From contig JAGBHF010000005.1 of assembly GCA_017935645.1 (NCBI GenBank), forward strand, positions 1 through 39,531: 39,531 bases of DNA, read 5' to 3'. Under the pieces are notes generated by a model that made no database searches, was not told the origin of the DNA, and was given only the letters and a program-made list of their open reading frames with translations. This stretch comes from Bacteroidaceae bacterium (GTDB lineage: Bacteria > Bacteroidota > Bacteroidia > Bacteroidales > Barnesiellaceae_A). Of this stretch, positions 1-7,732 are shown piece after piece; position 1 is the first letter of the stretch; the number at the start of each line of letters is the position of its first letter. Made by a program: the position numbers and the translations under genes.

Positions 1-448
1 CCTTCGAAATCTTATCGGCCTTGGTAAAAATAATTGCAAAGGGAACACCATTCTCGCCCAAGAAGTCAATAAACTCCAAGTCAATCTTTTGAGGCTCATG
101 ACGACAATCGAGAAGAACAAAAAGGCAAGTCATCGCCTCGCGATTGAGCACATAGGCATTGATAATGCGACGGATAGACTCACGCCCCTCATTACCACGA
201 CGCGCATAACCATATCCGGGCAAATCGACAATATACCATTCATCATTGATGATAAAATGGTTGATAAGCGTCGTCTTACCGGGCGTTGATGAGGTCTTGG
301 CCATACCGTTGCGATTGGACAACATATTGATAAGCGACGACTTACCCACATTCGAACGCCCAATAAAGGCATACTCGGGCAACCCCGTATCGGGGCATTT
401 GCGTACATCGCTGTTACTTATTACAAATTGTGCTTTCTTTACTTCCAT
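1..448 (-). CDS. engB: Ribosome biogenesis GTP-binding protein EngB/YihA (partial, C-terminus outside window)
   Basis: A TRAFAC-class GTPase needed for large ribosomal subunit assembly. Reading leftward from ATG 448-446, the protein begins [14 protein letters not shown]. It has the P-loop GRSNVGKSS (G1), a conserved TPGKT (G2), [11 protein letters not shown] (G3, DxxG) and FTKADK (G4) just before the window edge. About 149 of the roughly 200 usual residues are present, so the gene is cut by the window and not truncated in nature. An upstream ATG at 459 is out of frame. The gene is divergent from the metalloprotease. Family assignment is firm from the motifs and their order. Confidence 0.95.
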   Translation of the reverse strand, partial: MEVKKAQFVISNSDVRKCPDTGLPEYAFIGRSNVGKSSLINMLSNRNGMAKTSSTPGKTTLINHFIINDEWYIVDLPGYGYARRGNEGRESIRRIINAYVLNREAMTCLFVLLDCRHEPQKIDLEFIDFLGENGVPFAIIFTKADKISK

Positions 449-470
449 AGTTCAATCATGATTGCAAGTG

Positions 471-500
471 CAAAGGTAAGAATTTTTTATCCGAAACAAA
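471..500 (-). promoter_or_regulatory. Putative Bacteroidetes-type promoter of engB
   Basis: On the minus strand, TACCTTTG (471-478) matches the -7 consensus TAnnTTTG. A TTTG lies at 497-500 with an 18-base spacer, slightly shorter than usual. A second -7-like element, TATCTTTG, is at 517-524 but has no good upstream TTG. Confidence 0.45.
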
Positions 501-570
501 AAAGTATATCACAATGCAAAGATACAAAACAAAACGCCGAGCATAATGCGATAAAATTTTTTGTATAACA

Positions 571-601
571 TTGCATTATAAATACCTAATCGCTATATTT
601 G
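571..601 (+). promoter_or_regulatory. Promoter of the metalloprotease gene
   Basis: TTG at 571-573, a 20-base spacer, then TATATTTG at 594-601. This matches the Bacteroidetes sigma-factor consensus in both boxes and spacing. It places the transcript start about 40 bases before ATG 647 and argues against an upstream TTG start at 599, which lies inside the -7 box. Confidence 0.75.
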
Positions 602-646
602 CGGAAACTTGCAAATACAATATCTAACACATCAAACACAATACCT

Positions 647-3205
647 ATGAAACGCACACGTATGTTATCGTGGTTGCTCATTGCAATCATTTCGTTGAGT
701 GGAGTATCAGTACATGCTGCACCCAAGAAAAAAGAGAAAAAGAAAAAAGAGAAAACCGAACAGGTGGCAACACCTCCCGAAACACCCTACAGCAAGATTA
801 TCAAAGATTGTCAGAAACAAGAGGGATTGTTTACCACATACCTCAACGACAAGAATGAACTATTCTTTGAGATACCCGACTCATTGCTTGGGCGCGACTA
901 TCTGATATCGAACCGCATGGCTGCCACAAGCGACCCCACAAAAGTTGTAGCCGGACAAATGATAGGTCGCCCTACGATGATTCGATTCAGCCGCAACGAA
1001 CAGATGGTATTCATACACCGTGCTCAGGTGCGCGATGTTGTTGCCAAAGGGGATGAGATTACCCCTTCATTCAACAAGAACTTTGCCGACCCCATCGTTG
1101 CTTCTTTCAAGATAGAGGCCAAGACCGATGAGAAGAAAGGTGTCGTGATAAACGTCACCAAGTTCTTTAACGAAAACAACGACATTATCAACCCCCAAGG
1201 CGAGACAGCCAAGAAAGACCGCCTCAAGGGTGGTAAAGGACACTTGGAGAGTGTAAAGAATTTCCCTAACAATATCGAGATACGTTCGGTCATCAGTTAC
1301 ACCGAAGGCAATCACCTCACGCTCACCATGCACCGCTCATTGGTATTGCTACCCGAAGAACCTATGATGCCCCGCCTGCGCGACAAGCGTGTAGGATATT
1401 TCTCTACTACAAAAAATATCTTTTCGAGCAGTATCGACAAGGTCGATAGCGAGACATATATACACCGCTGGCGCTTAGAGCCTCGTGAAGAGGACCGCGA
1501 GGCGTACATGCGTGGCGAATTGGTTGTTCCTGCCAAGCCTATTGTATTCTATGTCGATACCGCATTCCCGGTTAAGTGGCGTGCCACTGTACGACAAGGT
1601 ATTGAGGACTGGAAAACAGCCTTTGAGAAAGCCGGTTTTAAAGATGCCATTATCGCTCGCGACTATCCTTCACCCGAGGAGGATCCCGACTTCAACCCCG
1701 ACGACATGCGCTACAGCTGTGTCAAGTACGCCACAACCTCTATTGCCAATGCACGCGGTCCCAGCTATGTCGACCCTCGCAGTGGTGAGATACTTACCGC
1801 CGACGTATTGTGGTTTCACAACATCTTGTCGCTCGTGCACAATTGGCGCTTTACCCAGACAGCAGCCGTTGATGAGCGTGTACGCAAAAACACCTTCGAC
1901 AACGACGTTATGTGCGAGTCTCTTCGTTATGTTGCCTCTCACGAGATTGGACACACCATAGGTCTTATGCACAACATGGGTGCAAGCTACTCCTTCCCCA
2001 TCGACTCACTCCGCAGCCCTTCATTTACCCAGAAATATGGAACTACGCCCAGTATCATGGACTATGCACGCAACAACTTTGTTGCTCAACCGGGCGACTT
2101 GGAGCGTGGTGTACGTCTGACTCCTCCGGTATTGGGTGTTCACGATATTTTTGCCGTAGAATGGGGATACCGCTACTACCCCGATGCTCAAACGCCCCAA
2201 GACGAGCGTCCATACCTGACAGCACTTATCAACTCAAAGGATGGCGACCCCATGTTTGAATTTGGTGCTCAACAATTCCCCACTACCATCGACCCCACCG
2301 ACCAAACCGAAGACCTTGGTAACGACCACTTACGTGCCGGCGACTATGCCATCAGCAACCTACGCATCATTACAGCCAACATGCTCGACTGGCTCAAAGA
2401 GGAGGGCGAGGACTATAGCGACATGCGAACAACCTACAATGCAATCTTGTCGCAATATCGCCGACACATAGGTCACGTAGTGCCCTATATCGGTGGTATT
2501 GAGTACAAAGAGGTGCGACAAGGCGACAACCTCATGCCCTACCGTTACATTGACAAGAAACAACAAAAAGCAGCATTAGACTGGCTCATGACTCAAGCTC
2601 GCAGCTATCGCGAATGGCTTACTCCCGACTCACTGTTGTTGCAAATGGGCGTTTCTATCAATGTAGCCAAGCAATTGCACACCTCTATGTTTGGTCGTTT
2701 GCTCAGCAACGATGTACTCTACCGCATCTATGAAGGTGGTGAGCTATCACCCTCGACGCACTATACTGTTAACCAATACCTCAATGACTTGGTAAATGCC
2801 GTATTCCGCGATACCCGCTTGGGCAAATCTCTCAATCGTGTAGAACAAGATATGCAACGAGCCGTTGTTCAAGAGTTGATATATCGCTACACACCTGCGA
2901 TGGGACAAGAGCGGAAGAGTGCATTGGCCGAGGAATACGACCGGTTGTTTGAACAAGCACCCTCGATGCCTTGCAGCCACTACGCATGCCAACATGACGA
3001 GGTTGAGAACGCCGACAGCTTCTCACGCATGACTTATACAACCACCGCATTCAACAAGTTTGAGGCTGCACCCTACATGCTGGGCGCTCTCAAGAAGATA
3101 CAAACTCTCTACCAACAAGCTCGCGCCAACACTTCCGATAGCGAAACCCGCAATTTCTACGACTATCAATTGTTGCTTATCAAGCAGGCTTTAGAGGTAA
3201 AATAA
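647..3205 (+). CDS. Exported zinc-dependent metalloprotease (metzincin, DUF5117/DUF5118/DUF4953 type)
   Basis: An 852-residue exported protein. I chose ATG 647 because it gives a clean signal peptide (MKRTRMLSWLLIAIISLSG..., cleavage after about VHA) and because the longer TTG frame begins inside the promoter. A lysine-rich stretch (PKKKEKKKKEK) follows directly. The metzincin zinc motif HEIGHTIGLMH is at residues 432-442 (HExxHxxGxxH, with zinc ligands H432, H436 and H442), and a Met-turn candidate SIMDYA lies near residue 471. Large N-terminal regions match the DUF5117/DUF5118 architecture common in Bacteroidetes. The role is probably periplasmic or secreted proteolysis; the substrate is unknown. 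The gene is monocistronic, with its own promoter and a terminator shared with the convergent CNNM gene. Confidence 0.9.
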   Translation: MKRTRMLSWLLIAIISLSGVSVHAAPKKKEKKKKEKTEQVATPPETPYSKIIKDCQKQEGLFTTYLNDKNELFFEIPDSLLGRDYLISNRMAATSDPTKVVAGQMIGRPTMIRFSRNEQMVFIHRAQVRDVVAKGDEITPSFNKNFADPIVASFKIEAKTDEKKGVVINVTKFFNENNDIINPQGETAKKDRLKGGKGHLESVKNFPNNIEIRSVISYTEGNHLTLTMHRSLVLLPEEPMMPRLRDKRVGYFSTTKNIFSSSIDKVDSETYIHRWRLEPREEDREAYMRGELVVPAKPIVFYVDTAFPVKWRATVRQGIEDWKTAFEKAGFKDAIIARDYPSPEEDPDFNPDDMRYSCVKYATTSIANARGPSYVDPRSGEILTADVLWFHNILSLVHNWRFTQTAAVDERVRKNTFDNDVMCESLRYVASHEIGHTIGLMHNMGASYSFPIDSLRSPSFTQKYGTTPSIMDYARNNFVAQPGDLERGVRLTPPVLGVHDIFAVEWGYRYYPDAQTPQDERPYLTALINSKDGDPMFEFGAQQFPTTIDPTDQTEDLGNDHLRAGDYAISNLRIITANMLDWLKEEGEDYSDMRTTYNAILSQYRRHIGHVVPYIGGIEYKEVRQGDNLMPYRYIDKKQQKAALDWLMTQARSYREWLTPDSLLLQMGVSINVAKQLHTSMFGRLLSNDVLYRIYEGGELSPSTHYTVNQYLNDLVNAVFRDTRLGKSLNRVEQDMQRAVVQELIYRYTPAMGQERKSALAEEYDRLFEQAPSMPCSHYACQHDEVENADSFSRMTYTTTAFNKFEAAPYMLGALKKIQTLYQQARANTSDSETRNFYDYQLLLIKQALEVK

Positions 3206-3228
3206 TAAGCTGACGACTATATCACAAA

Positions 3229-3272
3229 AACAACCCGCCCCAAGGTCGACATGACCGAGTGGGCGGGTTGTT
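3229..3272. terminator. Bidirectional terminator between metalloprotease and CNNM gene
   Basis: A 12-bp stem AACAACCCGCCC (3229-3240) pairs with GGGCGGGTTGTT (3261-3272). The loop holds a further small stem (GGTC 3244-3247 with GACC 3253-3256). It lies between two convergent genes. Confidence 0.85.
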
Positions 3273-3305
3273 ATTTCTATTTATCAATAATAGTATCGAG
3301 GTCGA

Positions 3306-4403
3306 TTATTGATTTTTCTCACGTTCAATTTCTTCAGCGGCTTCTTCGGCAGCCTCTTCGGCCAATTCGTGTTCAAGTTGCTCGGTTTGCTCTTTCCACT
3401 TTTCACGAGCATACTCCTGCAAGTCTGCCACTGTATCTTTCTCATCGACAATCTCTTGACCGATAATTGTTTCAATAATATCTTCCATAGAAACAACACC
3501 GAGAAATAGACCATACTCGTTGCGTACTTGAGCAATGTGTTCCTTGCCTTTGAGCATCTCTTCCCACACATCGCCAACAGGAGTCTCCTCGTCATACGAA
3601 AGGATAGGACGACGTATATCGCGCAATTCGATATCGAACTTATCTTCAGCCAAATTTTCGAGTACGGTTTGCTTGAGAATATAACCTGTCATAAAGTCGG
3701 GAGTTTCGCCATAGATGGGTATACGTGAATAGGTACGATTCTCCTCATTGGCGTAGAACTCACGCAGGGTAGTGTTCTCTTGTGCTCCAACAACCACTGT
3801 GCGAGGTGTCATAATCTCACCCACGGTAATATTGTCGAGCTTAAAGAGGTTTTGTATGATAGCCTTCTCTTGCGACTCAAACACACCCTCCTCGGTACCT
3901 ACCGACACCATAGCTGTGACTTCCTCACGGCTCACCGACAAGGGTTGTTTCTCAGATGCAACCAATTTTGTAATAAACTCCGACAACCACACAAGGGGAT
4001 ACATGAGTATAATCATTACTCGAATAACAGGTGCCGCAGTCACGGCCAACGAACGCCAATAGTAAGAGCCAATGGTCTTGGGAATAATCTCTGACAACAC
4101 CAAAATAAGGATGGTGAGTATAGCCGAAATAACACCGACAGGAACATTTTCGAATACCTTAGCAGCCTCGGCACCTACACCGGCAGCACCCACAGTGTGA
4201 GCGATTGTATTGAATGATAGTATTGCCGACAATGCGCGGTCAGGGTCTTTTTTGTAATTCATCAATAACGATGCATTGGGAGCACCCTCTTGTTCCTTCA
4301 TCGCTATAAATGATATAGGAGTTGAGAGCAACACAGCTTCAAGTACCGAACACATAAACGACACGACAAGTGCCAAAAGCAAATAAAAAATAAGAAGTCC
4401 CAT
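3306..4403 (-). CDS. CNNM/DUF21-CBS domain membrane protein (HlyC/CorC family)
   Basis: A 365-residue inner-membrane protein. Residues 1 to about 150 form the CNNM (DUF21) transmembrane domain, starting MGLLIFYLLLALVVSFMCS and including SEIIPKTIG, a family signature. Residues about 190-320 hold a CBS pair, with VGEIMTPRTVVVGA opening the first CBS and a second ending near GVVSMEDIIETIIGQEI. The C-terminus is a Glu/Ala-rich helical tail; the CorC_HlyC domain of longer family members is missing. Relatives are linked to Mg2+/Co2+ efflux or resistance, and CBS domains often sense adenosine nucleotides. The actual ion is not visible here. The transcript probably starts at the promoter near 4673-4704, leaving a leader of about 260 bases. 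Confidence 0.88.
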   Translation of the reverse strand: MGLLIFYLLLALVVSFMCSVLEAVLLSTPISFIAMKEQEGAPNASLLMNYKKDPDRALSAILSFNTIAHTVGAAGVGAEAAKVFENVPVGVISAILTILILVLSEIIPKTIGSYYWRSLAVTAAPVIRVMIILMYPLVWLSEFITKLVASEKQPLSVSREEVTAMVSVGTEEGVFESQEKAIIQNLFKLDNITVGEIMTPRTVVVGAQENTTLREFYANEENRTYSRIPIYGETPDFMTGYILKQTVLENLAEDKFDIELRDIRRPILSYDEETPVGDVWEEMLKGKEHIAQVRNEYGLFLGVVSMEDIIETIIGQEIVDEKDTVADLQEYAREKWKEQTEQLEHELAEEAAEEAAEEIEREKNQ

Positions 4404-4668
4404 AATAGGTTGTATCTTGTATAAAATTTATTTAAGTGTGATTATAATATTAAGAATAAAAATAAAATAAGAATAACACAACCGCACCTACATGCGATTG
4501 GCTATACGACTATAATCGGAATACAAAAAAGCGGGGTTGTAATTCGACAAGAGCCACTTCTCGCAAAGCGACATCGGGATATGCAGAAAAACACAAGCAC
4601 ATACGGCATAAATCCGTATCCGCGTCTACATCTTCGTTAATACTATGTTCGTTTGTTTCCATATTGTT
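4404..4668 (-). other. Long leader upstream of the CNNM transporter gene
   Basis: The only good minus-strand promoter for the CNNM gene is at 4673-4704, so the mRNA would carry about 260 untranslated bases unless the small ORF at 4510-4662 is translated. The last 100 bases before ATG 4403 are AT-rich, with no second TAnnTTTG element. Long leaders before metal transporters can hold riboswitches, but I recognise no known class here. Confidence 0.4.
4510..4662 (-). CDS. Possible 50-residue small protein upstream of CNNM gene
   Basis: ATG at 4662 opens a 50-codon frame ending TAG at 4510. The peptide starts METNEHSINEDVDADTD, then has a Cys-rich segment CRMCLCF, and ends PRFFVFRL. A strong promoter ends only about 10 bases before the ATG, so the message would be nearly leaderless. 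I do not recognise the peptide. Codon choice (CCC, GAT, CGC) is not unlike neighbouring genes, but a frame this short could arise by chance. The alternative is that the region is only the CNNM 5' untranslated leader. Confidence 0.3.
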   Translation of the reverse strand: METNEHSINEDVDADTDLCRMCLCFSAYPDVALREVALVELQPRFFVFRL

Positions 4669-4672
4669 GGCG

Positions 4673-4704
4673 CAAAGATATATAATTTACCTTATGCCTA
4701 CAAA
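4673..4704 (-). promoter_or_regulatory. Strong Bacteroidetes promoter driving small ORF/CNNM transcript
   Basis: On the minus strand, TTTG (4701-4704), 20 bases, then TATCTTTG (4673-4680). Both boxes and spacing match the consensus exactly. Confidence 0.75.
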
Positions 4705-4746
4705 TATTATTGCAAAATTTATAAAATTCTAATCTTAAGATTGTTT

Positions 4747-4786
4747 AAAAAAAACATCAAGAGGTCACATCGCACGATGCAACCTC
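4747..4786 (-). terminator. Intrinsic terminator of the CBM26 amylase gene
   Basis: On the minus strand a stem-loop (GAGGT 4761-4765 with ACCTC 4782-4786, and an inner CATC/GATG stem) is followed shortly by eight T residues, seen as A at 4747-4754 on the plus strand. It lies about 30 bases after the stop codon at 4815. Confidence 0.7.
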
Positions 4787-4814
4787 TCGATTCTTAATTT
4801 ATTCTGATGGAATA

Positions 4815-7655
4815 TTATCTTTTGACAAACTTGCCACGACTCACCGTGCCATCCATCAAGCTGATACTATAGAAGTATATACCGGGCGACAATGTTTGCA
4901 CATCGAGCACCGACTCGCTTGACTGCATCACAATTTGACCCTCAATGTTATAGACTTGCACAGCCTCTACATTCAGTGCGTCAGAGAGGTACAAGTAGTC
5001 GACACAAGGATTGGGGTACACCACACAGGCATCGTTGGGCGACTCAATGCCCTCTATACCTGTACCTATGGCGGTATCCTCGGTCGATACGGTTATTCCT
5101 TTGCCCGAGGTTCCTTGTAAGACATAGAAAGTCGTCTCGGTAATATCCTCTATATTTACCGTTTGGTTTTCACCGGTACCATCATTTATTACAACATTGA
5201 TTGATGAATAGTATGGGAAAAAAGGACAGAAATAGTACTCTTTATTATTCTCGACCGTCATTGTCGAAATAATTTCGGCACCGGGCCATGCACCCAAAAG
5301 TTCATTACCTTCGGCATCCCATACATAGTAGTACACCTTATCCCATGCAGCAGCCGAACTCACATCGAGGCATACATAGATAGCTCCCGTTCCGCGAAGG
5401 TAGCTAAAGTCTTCCTTAATGCTGAAATAGGTATCTCGGTCGATATTCTCAATATCGGCTGTTTGCCCCGTTCCATTATTGAAAATAACATTGGCCGATT
5501 GTACATCACGGTCAAAGGTGCTTACATAATAGGTTCGGCTATATAAAAACACCGTATCGGTCATTGCAACTCCGGGCCATGCACCCAAGAGTTCATTATC
5601 GTCGTTATCCCATGCGTAGCAATAGATATTATCCCAATTGCTGGTAACGGCATTGTCCTCGAAATATACCGATATTCCACCGTTACCGGGCACGTTCAAC
5701 TCCTCGACTTCATATTTTTCGCCATCCGACTCAGTGATAGCATAATAAGTAGTTCTCTCAACACCCTTGATATCTATTGTTTGGCTATTACCATCGGTAA
5801 ATATCACATTAGCCATCGTTACGGTATTGGGGAAGGTATAGGTATAATATTCTCTACCGGCGATGGTTGTGGTTGCATTAATCTCGGCGCCCGACCAGCT
5901 ACCAAGCAGCTTATTGTCATTCTTATCCCAAGCATAGAACTTCACAACATCCCACGAAGCCGGCACAGAGTTTTTAGCCAACGAGATTGTGATAGGCTCA
6001 CCGGTCTCATCGCCCGACGCATTGAGGGTTTGTACAGTATATTTACCCGAAGAGTTGGTCGACTGTATTCGATAATAAGTATTGCCTTGCACACCTGCGA
6101 TGTCGACAGTCTGAGAACCGTTGCCATTGCTAAACAAAAGATTGGCTTTAGCAGTGGCAGCATCGAATGAGAACTTATAGTACACATCGCCACCCACAAC
6201 TACCTCTTTATGAACATTCTCACCGGGGAAGGTGCGAGTGAGGCGTTTTGTCTCGTCCGACCAGGCGTAGCAATATACATCTTGCCATGAGGCCGGCAAA
6301 CTGTTCTTTTCGAGATACACCGAAAATCCGTTACGGTCATTCGAAGGGATTATCTTGTCATCCAAGTTCTTGATATGCACCTTACTCCACACACAATATC
6401 CTTCGCCACTTGCTACAATGTCGTTTGAATTAAATCCCTCGGGAGTATAATCGCCATAGCCTACCTTGATAAACAAGTCGCCATGCTTACCATACACCTT
6501 GGCTACATACTTATCTTCTTGAGCTTCCCACACTTCAATATTGCTTTGGTTGTGAATACCAACCGACTTGCGCACATTGATAAGTTGCTTGATTTCATTC
6601 TTATACTGTTTCCAATGAGGCAAGAAAACGCATGGAGTACCGGGATGACAGAGGATAAAGGCATTGGCTGCTACAACGTATGCTTCATTACTAAACTTAC
6701 TGCCATCGCGATAGGTATCGTGGTTGTCGACAAATGTAACCGAGAAACGGCGAAATCCGGGTTCTTTAATTAATCCGTTGGGCTGATTGGCACCATTGTA
6801 GTTTGTTGCAAGTTTCGAGAAATCGCTGGGATAAGCAAACGCCTCGTTCATTCGGAATTTCATAGGAAAATCGAATGCGCCCGACTGTATCTCATTGTCG
6901 CGTATCGTACCATCTATCCAGCCTGTAACCATGCCATAATCGCCATCGAAATACTCGCCTACCGAATAGGTGGGTTTTACTGCAGCATTGTACAATCCCA
7001 CATAATAGGCTGCAAAGCCTTTCACCATATCATAGCGGAAGCCGGCATAACCCAACTCGTTCAGCAAATAATCAAGATAGGCCTTAATAGCTTCTTGCAC
7101 ATAGGAATTGGTATGATCAAGGTCGCGACATCCGTCAAAGTTATCACCCTCATCATTGGCACCGGTAGGCTTAGGTTGGCCATCGGCATATGCCATCTCG
7201 TCGTTGCCACAGATAGCATCCAAACCCAATTGCCACTTTCTGCCATAATGGTCGGTCTCGGCAGGGAAATCGCACCAATCATTCACTCCATCGCGGTGAT
7301 TGATAACCACATCGGCGATAAATCCTGTTCCTTTTTTCTTGAAGGCTTTTATCATCTTGCGAAGTTCGGCCGATGTACCAAAGGAACTCTCATGTTGAAA
7401 CCAATACTTCGGATTATAGCCCATCGAGTTATAACCACTCGATGCACTATTGGGAATCCATATCAGGTCGTAATAGGCTGACAATTCATCCACTTGCGAA
7501 GTCAGATTAGTCCATTTCGTATCATCAAACGAGTCCCAATAGAACCCTTGAAGCATCACACCACCATACTCCGACTCCCAAGCCGTAGCCGACGCATTAC
7601 ACACGCCTAACAGTACAAGAATCAGGGCTACAAGCATGTTCTTTACATTTTTCAT
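4815..7655 (-). CDS. Secreted alpha-amylase: GH13 + four CBM26-like modules + T9SS C-terminal tail
   Basis: A 946-residue enzyme predicted to hydrolyse alpha-1,4 bonds in starch at the cell surface. There is a signal peptide (residues 1 to about 24, ending ASATA). GH13 barrel motifs are present: DVVINH (115-120), GFRYDMVKG with nucleophile D209, GEYF with acid/base E234, and FVDNHD with D313. Four tandem starch-binding repeats follow at about 443-532, 556-643, 660-746 and 757-846. Each has an aromatic YAW or YVW motif, and three have LLGxWxG, as in CBM26. Residues about 878-946 form a Por/T9SS sorting tail (YPNPCVDYLYL ... GIYFYSISL ... GKFVKR). The gene is the last of the leftward arm of the locus. 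A hairpin separates it from the SusA-like gene, so its expression may be tuned separately. Confidence 0.93.
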   Translation of the reverse strand: MKNVKNMLVALILVLLGVCNASATAWESEYGGVMLQGFYWDSFDDTKWTNLTSQVDELSAYYDLIWIPNSASSGYNSMGYNPKYWFQHESSFGTSAELRKMIKAFKKKGTGFIADVVINHRDGVNDWCDFPAETDHYGRKWQLGLDAICGNDEMAYADGQPKPTGANDEGDNFDGCRDLDHTNSYVQEAIKAYLDYLLNELGYAGFRYDMVKGFAAYYVGLYNAAVKPTYSVGEYFDGDYGMVTGWIDGTIRDNEIQSGAFDFPMKFRMNEAFAYPSDFSKLATNYNGANQPNGLIKEPGFRRFSVTFVDNHDTYRDGSKFSNEAYVVAANAFILCHPGTPCVFLPHWKQYKNEIKQLINVRKSVGIHNQSNIEVWEAQEDKYVAKVYGKHGDLFIKVGYGDYTPEGFNSNDIVASGEGYCVWSKVHIKNLDDKIIPSNDRNGFSVYLEKNSLPASWQDVYCYAWSDETKRLTRTFPGENVHKEVVVGGDVYYKFSFDAATAKANLLFSNGNGSQTVDIAGVQGNTYYRIQSTNSSGKYTVQTLNASGDETGEPITISLAKNSVPASWDVVKFYAWDKNDNKLLGSWSGAEINATTTIAGREYYTYTFPNTVTMANVIFTDGNSQTIDIKGVERTTYYAITESDGEKYEVEELNVPGNGGISVYFEDNAVTSNWDNIYCYAWDNDDNELLGAWPGVAMTDTVFLYSRTYYVSTFDRDVQSANVIFNNGTGQTADIENIDRDTYFSIKEDFSYLRGTGAIYVCLDVSSAAAWDKVYYYVWDAEGNELLGAWPGAEIISTMTVENNKEYYFCPFFPYYSSINVVINDGTGENQTVNIEDITETTFYVLQGTSGKGITVSTEDTAIGTGIEGIESPNDACVVYPNPCVDYLYLSDALNVEAVQVYNIEGQIVMQSSESVLDVQTLSPGIYFYSISLMDGTVSRGKFVKR

Positions 7656-7687
7656 AACTTATCGTTGCACGTTTTTTTTAACATACA

Positions 7688-7713
7688 CAGAGCAGACCTC
7701 ACGATCTGCTCTG
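7688..7713 (-). terminator. Hairpin between SusA-like gene and CBM26 amylase
   Basis: A 9-bp perfect stem CAGAGCAGA (7688-7696) with TCTGCTCTG (7705-7713) and an 8-base loop. On the minus strand it is followed by TGTATGTTAAAA, not a clean U-run, so it is more likely a leaky terminator or mRNA-stabilising hairpin than a full stop. Confidence 0.5.
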
Positions 7714-7732
7714 CTATTGTGGGTTAGATATA

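Noticed and set aside
4500-4600. Faint resemblance of a minus-strand frame (VFLHIP ... CEK) to HemW/radical SAM start
   Set aside because: The frame is too short, lacks the CxxxCxxC motif and runs to a stop after about 40 residues.
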